Source of the DNA: an uncultured bacterium
Lineage (GTDB): Bacteria > Desulfobacterota > Desulfobulbia > Desulfobulbales > Desulfobulbaceae
Reading direction: 5' to 3'
NCBI GenBank assembly: GCA_903842475.1
Contig: CAIMMA010000277.1
Location: forward strand, 1 to 6,247
Length of the DNA: 6,247 nucleotides
In this document: piece by piece, positions 1 through 5,522 of the stretch
Numbering within the stretch: the first letter of the stretch is position 1
How the letters are laid out: the number at the start of each line of letters is the position of its first letter
Translations under genes and position numbers: made by a program
The notes under the pieces: generated by a model
Told to the model about the DNA's origin: nothing
Seen by the model: only the letters and a program-made list of their open reading frames with translations
Databases searched by the model: none

Positions 1-679
1 AATTCAGGTCAGTGCGGTCCAGCGCAATCCCATGACCTACGAACACCTGGTCCCGGAAAAAGTTGGCAATATCAGAAGAATACTGATATCCGATCAATCC
101 GGTAAAGGTAATGTCCTCCATAAGTCCCCAAAATTTGGGCTGGTTCTGGATCCGGATGCGCCCTTGATGGCCTCGATTATCGGTGAATTAAAAAATCTCG
201 AAAACCAGGGCTACCAATACGAGGCGGCTGAAGCCAGCTTTGAACTCTTGATGCGCCGGGCCCTTGGCCTGCAGCGGGAATTTTTCCAGCTTGAGGATTT
301 CCGGGTGATGGATCATAAGTACGACATGGCCAGAAACCCGATAACCGAGGCGACCATCAGGCTGTATGTCGATGGTTGCGAGGTCCATACCGCCGCCAGA
401 GGAGACGGCCCGGTTAATGCTTTGGACCGGGCGTTGCGCAAGGCCTTGACCAGGTTTTACCCCAGCCTGGAAGACATGGAGCTCACCGATTACAAAGTCC
501 GAGTGCTTTCGGGGGAGTACGGCACCGGGGCTAAGGTTCGCGTCCTGGTGGAAAGCAAGGATCTGGAGTGCAGCTGGGGCACAGTGGGCGTTTCGGTGAA
601 TATTATCGAAGCAAGCTGGCAGGCGCTGGTCGACAGTATCAACTATAAGTTAATGAAGGATGCAAAGGACCGTGATTGA
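1..679 (+). CDS. cimA: (R)-citramalate synthase, C-terminal part (5' end outside window)
   Basis: The reading frame is open from base 2 and gives 225 C-terminal residues; the catalytic TIM barrel lies upstream of the window. CimA condenses acetyl-CoA with pyruvate to citramalate, the first step of the threonine-independent route to 2-oxobutanoate and isoleucine in the cytoplasm. The visible part opens with NPMTYEHLVPEKVGN (window residues 9-23) and SDQSGKGNV (30-38), typical of the CimA/LeuA linker region. It continues into the LeuA-type regulatory dimer domain from about residue 95, with GDGPVNALDRAL (134-145), YKVRVLSGEYGTGAKVRV (164-181) and SWGTVGVSVNIIEASWQALVDS (191-212, given here in pieces: SWGTVGVSVN, IIEASWQALVDS). 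This ending is characteristic of CimA rather than of 2-isopropylmalate or homocitrate synthase. The internal ATG at base 32 is not the start, because family-conserved residues precede it. The last 20 bases overlap the next gene, and a terminator-like hairpin follows 34 bases after the stop. Confidence 0.93.
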   Translation, partial: IQVSAVQRNPMTYEHLVPEKVGNIRRILISDQSGKGNVLHKSPKFGLVLDPDAPLMASIIGELKNLENQGYQYEAAEASFELLMRRALGLQREFFQLEDFRVMDHKYDMARNPITEATIRLYVDGCEVHTAARGDGPVNALDRALRKALTRFYPSLEDMELTDYKVRVLSGEYGTGAKVRVLVESKDLECSWGTVGVSVNIIEASWQALVDSINYKLMKDAKDRD

Positions 680-1163
680 TGCGCAGCCTACGCAGGCCGA
701 TTCCGCCGCGCCCAAGGACAAGCGACCGCTTGTCCTTTTTCTTTTAGGGTTGGCATTGCTTGCAGGACACTGGCTTCCCCTCGGCCAGGATTCGACAATC
801 CAATCGTATGGCGTGGTGCTTGAAGAAAACGGCCGGCAATGGCGGGTCGTCAGCAATCCAGTCGCCACCGCAACAGATCTGGAAGGAATGGGTCGAAGAT
901 ACCCACTTCTGCCAAAACAAGGTAGTACCGACCATCTTCCCGCCCAATTGGCACTTTTCGTCAACCGTCCGCTGCCGATTAATCAAGCCGATCAAACAAC
1001 CCTGGAAATGCTGCCGAACATTGGGCCCCGCCTGGCAACGGCCATTATCAAAACATCACGGCAAGCGGGACGATTCGCCGGCCCCGACGATCTGCTCAAG
1101 GTTCCGGGGATTGGCCCAGCAACGATGCAGCGACTCGCCCCCCTGATTACCTTCGAGCCATGA
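660..1163 (+). CDS. Membrane-anchored ComEA-like helix-hairpin-helix DNA-binding protein
   Basis: A 167-residue protein. A positively charged N-terminus (KDKR, residues 19-22) is followed by one hydrophobic segment (about 23-41), which looks like a signal anchor. A linker of about 60 residues of no recognised domain comes next. A C-terminal ComEA-type double helix-hairpin-helix (about 107-166) starts with INQADQTTLEMLPNIGP and has hairpins at LPNIGP (118-123) and VPGIGP (148-153), ending in LITF. The family binds DNA through the backbone; ComEA proteins hold incoming DNA outside the membrane during natural transformation. A true competence role is not shown here, since no comEC or pilin gene is visible. 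The start overlaps cimA. ATG 660 has GAAGG immediately before it with no proper spacing, and GTG 672 has GAAGGA 11 bases upstream, so either start is possible. Both keep the membrane anchor. The stop overlaps the miaA start (ATGA), which suggests translational coupling. A terminator-like hairpin lies within its codons 19-29. Confidence 0.85.
   Translation: MQRTVIDAQPTQADSAAPKDKRPLVLFLLGLALLAGHWLPLGQDSTIQSYGVVLEENGRQWRVVSNPVATATDLEGMGRRYPLLPKQGSTDHLPAQLALFVNRPLPINQADQTTLEMLPNIGPRLATAIIKTSRQAGRFAGPDDLLKVPGIGPATMQRLAPLITFEP
714..745 (+). terminator. Intrinsic-terminator-like hairpin inside the comEA-like coding sequence
   Basis: AAGGACAAGC (714-723) and GCTTGTCCTT (728-737) form a perfect 10-bp stem around the 4-base loop GACC. 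A T-rich run follows directly: TTTTTCTTTT, 736-745, whose first two T's also close the stem. This is the standard shape of a rho-independent terminator on the + strand. It starts 34 bases after the cimA stop, where a cimA terminator would be expected, yet it encodes residues 19-29 of the next protein. The minus strand has no T-run after the hairpin, so the signal is one-directional. Whether it terminates, attenuates, or is prevented from folding by ribosomes translating the comEA-like gene is inference. Confidence 0.65.
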
Positions 1164-2107
1164 CAAGCCGTGATCCGATTACCACGCCGGTTTTGGTCCT
1201 GGTCGGACCGACCGCCATCGGTAAAACCGATCTGTCGCTCCGGCTTGCCAGGGCTTTCGACTGCGAGATCATTTCCATGGATTCCATGCAGGTCTACCGA
1301 CACATGGATATCGGCACCGCTAAAGTCACCCGTGAAGAGCAAAATATGGCGGTGCATCACCTGATCGATATTCTGGATCCGGATGCGCAATATGATGCGG
1401 CCTCTTTTGCTCGTGACGCACTCGCTGCAATACAAATAATAGCCTCCCGTGGCAAGGTCCCGCTTATCACCGGAGGTACAGGGCTGTATCTTTCATCTTT
1501 AATCAATGGTTTGTTTGATACAGTTGAAGTTAATAATGAGATCAGGGAACAACTGCGAGAGCGACTTGTAAGGGAGGGCAGGGAAGAGTTGCACCGGGAA
1601 TTGTCGCGCATTGACCCGGAGAGCGGTGCCCGGATTCATATCAATGACACCCAGCGACTGCTGCGCGGTCTGGAGATTTTTCATGCGACCGGGGTGCCCT
1701 GGTCAGCACATCTCCGTCGGCAAACGCGAGCCCCGGGCCGTACAATCTTCAGCAGGATGCTCCAGATTGGCCTTACCTGCGACCGTGAGCTATTACACGA
1801 ACGAATTAAATTACGATCTTACAAAATGATGGAAGATAACCTTAGAAAAGAAGTTGAGGTTTTGCTTGCGATGGGATACCGGCGAGACCTGCCTTCCATG
1901 CAGTCGATAGGATACCGGCACATGGGAGCCTGCATCCATGGCGAATGGGATGTACCCACAGCCACCAGCGCCTTGATTCAGGACACCAAAAAATATGCCA
2001 AACGACAGATGACCTGGTTCAGGCGGCAGCAGTCGCTCCTGTGGTTTGATATCGACCAACAAGAAGAAGTGGTTGATACCGTGGCCGCTTTTTTGCAGCA
2101 AGCCTGA
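1160..2107 (+). CDS. miaA: tRNA dimethylallyltransferase (tRNA A37 isopentenyltransferase)
   Basis: This 315-residue protein has the usual MiaA length. It transfers a dimethylallyl group from DMAPP to N6 of adenine 37 in tRNAs that read codons starting with U, giving i6A37; it acts in the cytoplasm. Seen in order: P-loop GPTAIGKT (residues 16-23), SMDSMQVYRHMDIGTAK (39-55) containing the conserved Asp 41 and Gln 44, HHLIDILDPD (66-75), GGTGLYLSSLINGLF (105-119) with the catalytic-site Thr 107, NDTQRLLRGLEI (162-173), MQSIGYRHM (247-255) and TKKYAKRQMTWFRRQ (276-290) near the C-terminus. The start codon shares the ATGA with the stop of the preceding gene and has no clear ribosome site of its own, so translation is probably coupled. 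The partner enzyme MiaB is encoded about 3.7 kb downstream. recJ follows after 27 bases. Confidence 0.97.
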   Translation: MTSRDPITTPVLVLVGPTAIGKTDLSLRLARAFDCEIISMDSMQVYRHMDIGTAKVTREEQNMAVHHLIDILDPDAQYDAASFARDALAAIQIIASRGKVPLITGGTGLYLSSLINGLFDTVEVNNEIREQLRERLVREGREELHRELSRIDPESGARIHINDTQRLLRGLEIFHATGVPWSAHLRRQTRAPGRTIFSRMLQIGLTCDRELLHERIKLRSYKMMEDNLRKEVEVLLAMGYRRDLPSMQSIGYRHMGACIHGEWDVPTATSALIQDTKKYAKRQMTWFRRQQSLLWFDIDQQEEVVDTVAAFLQQA

Positions 2108-2123
2108 CAGCGAAGCTCTCCAC

Positions 2124-2135
2124 TGGACCGGTCCA
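2124..2135 (+). repeat. 12-bp perfect palindrome abutting the recJ start codon
   Basis: TGGACCGGTCCA is its own reverse complement, and its last A is the A of the recJ ATG. The only ribosome-site-like bases before recJ (GGA, 2125-2127) lie in its left half. A small 4-bp hairpin with a CCGG loop could hide them. A palindrome of this length is expected about once by chance in a window this size, so functional meaning is uncertain. Confidence 0.3.
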
Positions 2136-3904
2136 TGCAGCCTTCTTCGCGGCATCCTCAGTATATTTTTCCCCCTAACGCCGGCACCCCGCAGGTCCGT
2201 GAGTTTGGCAGCAAGGTGGCTGCGGCATTTTCGGTGCACCCGCAATTGGGCGAGATGCTGCATCATCGGGGATTCACAACGCTTGACCAGGTTAACGACT
2301 ATTTATATCCCCAATTGTCGATGTTGCCGTCGCCGGATTCCATGAAGGATATGGACAAGGCGGTGGCGTGCATCCTGGCGACCCTTCGAGGACGCCAACC
2401 GATCCTTATCCATGGCGATTACGATGTGGACGGCATCACCGCCACCGCATTATTGCTCTCTTTCTTTCGGGAAATCGGATGCAAGGCTACCTGTTACATC
2501 CCTAATCGACTCGAAGAAAGCTACGGGCTATCCGAGGGATCGATTGATAAGTTGATCGCCAAAGCGGGGGGCGAAAAGACGCAGGGAGGCGTGCTGATTT
2601 CGGTGGATTGCGGCATAACAGCAGTTCATGAAGTTGCTTACGCACAAGAACTTGGCCTTCGTGTCGTCATTACCGATCATCATGAACCACAGAAAGAGCT
2701 CCCTCGAGCCGAGGCGATTCTTAATCCAAAACAAAAAAACTGTCATTTTCCTTTTACGGAACTCGCAGGGGTAGGGGTCGCGTTTTTTTTGGTTATCGCC
2801 TTGCGCAAAGCGCTGGTCGCGGCTGGCCTTTTACCGATCGGCACGTTGCCCAATCTGAAAAAACACCTGGACCTGGTGGCGCTCGGTACGGTTGCAGACG
2901 TTGTTCCCCTGGTGGGGGTAAATCGAATTTTAGTTAAAGCTGGGCTTGAAGTTTTATCTTTAAAATCCCGTTTGGGTATACTTTCCCTTTGTGAATGCTG
3001 CGGGATTGCCGACCATCAAATCCTGTCAGACGATATCGCGTTCAAGCTGGCGCCAAGGATTAATGCCGCCGGACGCCTTGGTAATCCGCAAGCGGGTGTC
3101 CGCCTGCTTGTGGCGGACACCCTAGAGCAGGCCCGGTGTTTGGCACAAGAGCTTGATCGGATGAACAGTGAAAGAAAACAACTGGAACTCGGAATCCTTG
3201 AGGCGGTGAAAGAATGCTGCCGAAAACAAGTTGATGAGGGGGCGCACGGGTTGGTTGTTTATGAAAAAAACTGCCACCCAGGTGTTTCGGGAATCATCGC
3301 CTCCAGGGTCACGGAACTATTCTGCCGACCAGTAATCATCTTCACCGATGATTACCAACTCGGAAAAAGTGCTTATTTGAAAGGGTCGGGAAGGTCGGTT
3401 GCAGGGGTGAATCTTTTTCAAACATTAGAGCGATGCTCGGAATGGATCGATCAGTTCGGCGGCCATGCGATGGCCGCAGGCTTGACAATTAAAAAATCAA
3501 ATTTTGCAAATTTCTCAATTGAATTCAATAAAATAAACGCATCATCAAGTGCCTTTTCGCAACAGGATAAGGGCGTAATCATTGACTATCACTGCCAGGA
3601 TAAAGAGTTGTTGGGGCAAGGGTTTTTTCAATCCCTGCAGTTGATGCAGCCGTTTGGCGAGGGCAACCCTGAGCCGATTTTTTTACTCTCCGGCGAACAC
3701 CTGCTCCATTCCCGGGAAGTCAAAGGGCACCTTGTCTTCCAGGTTCGGGCAAACAGGTGTCTTTTCCCCGGAATCGGCTTTCGCCTAGCTGACTCAGGGC
3801 AGAACTTCAATAAACCGGTCGACCTGGTCTTCCGCTTGAAACGATCCTGGTTCAAAGGGGTAGGGCGTGACCAAATCCAAGCGCTTAGGATTATAACGGT
3901 TTGA
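2135..3904 (+). CDS. recJ: Single-stranded-DNA-specific 5'-3' exonuclease RecJ
   Basis: A 589-residue DHH/DHHA1-family nuclease, close to the length of E. coli RecJ. It degrades single-stranded DNA 5' to 3' with Mn2+/Mg2+ in RecF-pathway recombination, mismatch repair and rescue of stalled forks. All main motifs are present: HGDYDVDGITATALL (residues 93-107), SVDCGI (156-161), DHHEP (181-185), NPKQKNCHFPF...LAGVGVAF (197-217), LVALGTVADVVPL (247-259), APRINAAGRLGNP (306-318), HPGVSGIIASRV (381-392), KGSGRS (416-421) and FGGHAMAAGLTI (441-452). A C-terminal OB-like part (about 478-589) contains MQPFGEGNPEP (504-514). ATG 2135 is the first start codon after the in-frame stop of miaA and gives the usual N-terminal length, but no good ribosome site precedes it. 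The gene carries an 11-bp hairpin (3094-3122), a 9-bp hairpin (3332-3355), several 7-8 base homopolymers, and an AT-rich linker region around 3485-3540. Confidence 0.97.
   Translation: MQPSSRHPQYIFPPNAGTPQVREFGSKVAAAFSVHPQLGEMLHHRGFTTLDQVNDYLYPQLSMLPSPDSMKDMDKAVACILATLRGRQPILIHGDYDVDGITATALLLSFFREIGCKATCYIPNRLEESYGLSEGSIDKLIAKAGGEKTQGGVLISVDCGITAVHEVAYAQELGLRVVITDHHEPQKELPRAEAILNPKQKNCHFPFTELAGVGVAFFLVIALRKALVAAGLLPIGTLPNLKKHLDLVALGTVADVVPLVGVNRILVKAGLEVLSLKSRLGILSLCECCGIADHQILSDDIAFKLAPRINAAGRLGNPQAGVRLLVADTLEQARCLAQELDRMNSERKQLELGILEAVKECCRKQVDEGAHGLVVYEKNCHPGVSGIIASRVTELFCRPVIIFTDDYQLGKSAYLKGSGRSVAGVNLFQTLERCSEWIDQFGGHAMAAGLTIKKSNFANFSIEFNKINASSSAFSQQDKGVIIDYHCQDKELLGQGFFQSLQLMQPFGEGNPEPIFLLSGEHLLHSREVKGHLVFQVRANRCLFPGIGFRLADSGQNFNKPVDLVFRLKRSWFKGVGRDQIQALRIITV
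3094..3122 (+). repeat. Perfect 11-bp inverted repeat (hairpin) within recJ
   Basis: GGGTGTCCGCC (3094-3104) pairs perfectly with GGCGGACACCC (3112-3122) across a 7-base loop (TGCTTGT). The stem is GC-rich and should be very stable in RNA. No T-run follows, so it is not an intrinsic terminator. It covers RecJ residues 320-330, just after the APRINAAGRLG motif. Confidence 0.6.
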
Positions 3905-3928
3905 TATTAAAACATATATAAAATTTAA

Positions 3929-3944
3929 CATAATATATATTATG
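3929..3944. repeat. 16-bp perfect palindrome in the recJ-purB gap
   Basis: CATAATATATATTATG equals its own reverse complement. It lies in the AT-rich part and contains -10-like hexamers (TAATAT, TATTAT). It could be an operator for a dimeric regulator or simply AT-rich promoter DNA. I cannot match it to a known regulator site, and it does not resemble the E. coli PurR box. Confidence 0.4.
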
Positions 3945-4020
3945 CGACATTGTGAAACTGAATATGCATTCCGGGAGAATCCAGCCCGCAGCAAGTTATT
4001 GAACAAATCATCGAAACAAG

Positions 4021-4034
4021 CTAAAGGCCTTTAG
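4021..4034. repeat. 14-bp perfect palindrome 33 bases before purB
   Basis: CTAAAGGCCTTTAG equals its own reverse complement and is followed by ACTTCTTTTAT. It could be an operator in the purB leader or, in RNA, a weak 5-bp stem with a GGCC loop before a pyrimidine-rich run. A 14-bp palindrome has a fair chance of arising at random in 6 kb, so its position is the main argument. Confidence 0.35.
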
Positions 4035-4067
4035 ACTTCTTTTATCCATTTCACCAAGAGTATCCCT

Positions 4068-5510
4068 ATGAATCGCGACATTTACCAGGAGCCCCTGGTT
4101 TCCCGTTACACCAGCCGTGCCATGCAGGAACTGTTTTCGGAACGTTTTAAATTTACCCATTGGCGCAAATGCTGGGTGGCTCTGGCTGAAGCTCAGCATG
4201 AACTTGGACTCGCCTCGGTGACTGCCGAAATGGTTGCTGAGTTGAAAGCGCACATCGATACCATCGATTACGACGTGGCCGCTGTTAAAGAACGGGAAAT
4301 TCGCCACGATGTCATGGCCCATGTCTTTGCGTACGGCCAGCAATGTCCATTGGCCGAACCCATCATCCACCTTGGAGCGACCTCGCAGTTCGTGGTCTGT
4401 AATACCGATCTGCTTATCCAGAAAAAGGCCCTGCAGCTCATTAAGCAATCGCTGGTCAGGGTTATAGCCAATCTTGCGGCTTTTTGCGCGAAGCACAAAG
4501 ATCTGGCCACCCTGGGCTTTACCCACTATCAACCGGCCCAACCGACCACGGTCGGAAAGCGCAACACATTGTATATTCAGGATTTATTGATGGACCTTGA
4601 GTATATTGAACATTTGGAGAAGCAGCTGAAGGCCAGGGGCGCCAAGGGCACGGTCGGCACCCAGGCCACCTTCATCGAGCTTTTCAACGGCGACCATCAA
4701 AAAGTGCGGGAACTCGACCGGCGAGTCTCGGAAAAAATCGGTTTTGATACGGTTTTTGCTGTGACCGGGCAGACGTACCCGCGAAAACTTGATATGAAAA
4801 CCTCAGAAACCCTGTCCGGGATTGGCGCCTCGGCTCATAAATTCGCGGTTGACCTTCGCCTGCTTTCCAATCTGAAAGTGCAGGAGGAGCCCTTTGAAAA
4901 CAAACAGGTCGGCAGCTCGGCCATGGCCTACAAGCGCAACCCCATGCGCTCGGAGCGCATGACCGGGCTCGCGAGGAAGCTGATGGGCTTGCCGGCCAAC
5001 TTTGCAGCAACCGCAGCTAATCAATGGTTCGAACGAACCCTGGACGATTCTGCTATTCGTCGCATGGATCTGGCCCAGGCTTTTCTTTTAACCGACGCTA
5101 TCTTAAAGCTATACATAAACATTACAAACGATATGGTTGTGTATCCAAAACAAATTGAACGTCATTTAAAAGAAGAGCTCCCCTTTATGGCCACTGAAAA
5201 AATCCTGATGGCCTGTGTTGAACGGGGAAAAAGCCGACAGGATATGCATGAAGTTATCCGTGAGCATTCCATTGCCGCCGGGCTCGACGTCAAGAATCAA
5301 GGCATTCGCAACGACCTATTGGAGCGCCTGGCCAACGATCAGCGCGTCCCCTTTGATCACCGGGAGCTTGACGGATTAATCAGCAACTACCAGCAGTTCA
5401 CCGGTCGAGCCGCCATGCAAACCGCTGAATTTCTCCAGGAGGTGGTGGCTCCAGTGCTGGATAACTACAAACATCTTTCCGGAGAAATCGACGCCTCTCT
5501 CAGTGTTTAA
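4068..5510 (+). CDS. purB: Adenylosuccinate lyase, eukaryote-like subtype
   Basis: A 480-residue enzyme of the fumarase/aspartase superfamily. It cleaves SAICAR to AICAR and adenylosuccinate to AMP, releasing fumarate, in cytoplasmic purine synthesis. Seen: PLVSRYTSRAM at the N-terminus (residues 9-19), RHDVMAHV (79-86), IIHLGATS (99-106), TLGFTHYQPAQPTTVGKR (148-165) with the general-acid region Thr 152-His 153, GTQATF (197-202), TGQTYPRK (233-240), and the mobile signature loop GSSAMAYKRNPMRSER (282-297) with the catalytic-base Ser region 283-284. QWFERTLDDSAIRRM (319-333), VVYPKQIERHLKEELPFMATE (357-377, read as VVYPKQIERHL, KEELPFMATE) and KSRQDMHE (388-395) follow. These blocks and the length match human ADSL and yeast Ade13 much better than B. 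subtilis PurB (about 430 residues). The signature has Ala 287 where many family members have Pro. It is preceded by a regulatory gap and followed 12 bases later by a DUF4911-like gene, probably in the same operon. Confidence 0.97.
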   Translation: MNRDIYQEPLVSRYTSRAMQELFSERFKFTHWRKCWVALAEAQHELGLASVTAEMVAELKAHIDTIDYDVAAVKEREIRHDVMAHVFAYGQQCPLAEPIIHLGATSQFVVCNTDLLIQKKALQLIKQSLVRVIANLAAFCAKHKDLATLGFTHYQPAQPTTVGKRNTLYIQDLLMDLEYIEHLEKQLKARGAKGTVGTQATFIELFNGDHQKVRELDRRVSEKIGFDTVFAVTGQTYPRKLDMKTSETLSGIGASAHKFAVDLRLLSNLKVQEEPFENKQVGSSAMAYKRNPMRSERMTGLARKLMGLPANFAATAANQWFERTLDDSAIRRMDLAQAFLLTDAILKLYINITNDMVVYPKQIERHLKEELPFMATEKILMACVERGKSRQDMHEVIREHSIAAGLDVKNQGIRNDLLERLANDQRVPFDHRELDGLISNYQQFTGRAAMQTAEFLQEVVAPVLDNYKHLSGEIDASLSV

Positions 5511-5522
5511 GGATACAAGCTA

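Larger units (their letters stand above)
3905..4067. promoter_or_regulatory. AT-rich intergenic region before purB, probable promoter region
   Basis: This is the only sizeable non-coding gap in the window. The first 40 bases are almost all A/T. A weak sigma70-like pair can be drawn: TTGATA (3901-3906, overlapping the recJ stop), 17 bases, then TTTAAC (3924-3929). A second, TTGAAC (3999-4004), is followed at 17 bases by TAAAGG (4022-4027) inside a palindrome. Neither is convincing. No strong terminator for recJ is visible; the best is a 4-bp CGGG/CCCG pairing at 3972-3988 without a T-run. The purB start is preceded by AAGAG (4056-4060), a weak ribosome site 7 bases from the ATG. Two perfect palindromes lie here and are listed separately. 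Confidence 0.45.

Noticed and set aside
1..5. The window starts with AATTC, as an EcoRI-cut end would
   Set aside because: Five bases are no evidence of a cloning junction, and the reading frame into cimA is continuous and natural.
69..89. Inverted repeat ATATCAG...CTGATAT in cimA
   Set aside because: 7-bp arms with a 7-base loop are expected several times by chance in 6 kb and it lies in conserved coding sequence.
760..1146. A 128-codon + strand frame overlapping the comEA-like gene
   Set aside because: The other frame has a clear signal anchor and ComEA helix-hairpin-helix motifs; this one has no coherent pattern.
2105..2135. miaA and recJ are in the same frame with a single TGA between them, suggesting readthrough or a selenocysteine fusion
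   Set aside because: MiaA ends at its normal length, RecJ has a normal N-terminus from ATG 2135, and no SECIS-like structure is evident; shared frame has a one-in-three chance.
1811..2266. A 151-codon minus-strand frame across the miaA-recJ junction
   Set aside because: It overlaps two clear genes on the other strand and has no recognisable domain.
3518..3529. ATTGAATTCAAT palindrome and AT-rich patch in recJ taken as a sign of inserted DNA
   Set aside because: The patch encodes the variable linker between the DHHA1 and OB-like parts of RecJ; relaxed constraint explains the composition, and the frame is intact with no duplication flanking it.
4008..4541. A 177-codon open frame on the minus strand opposite purB
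   Set aside because: It lies wholly opposite well-supported purB codons, shows no recognisable family pattern and has no sign of its own initiation signals; it is a shadow of codon bias.
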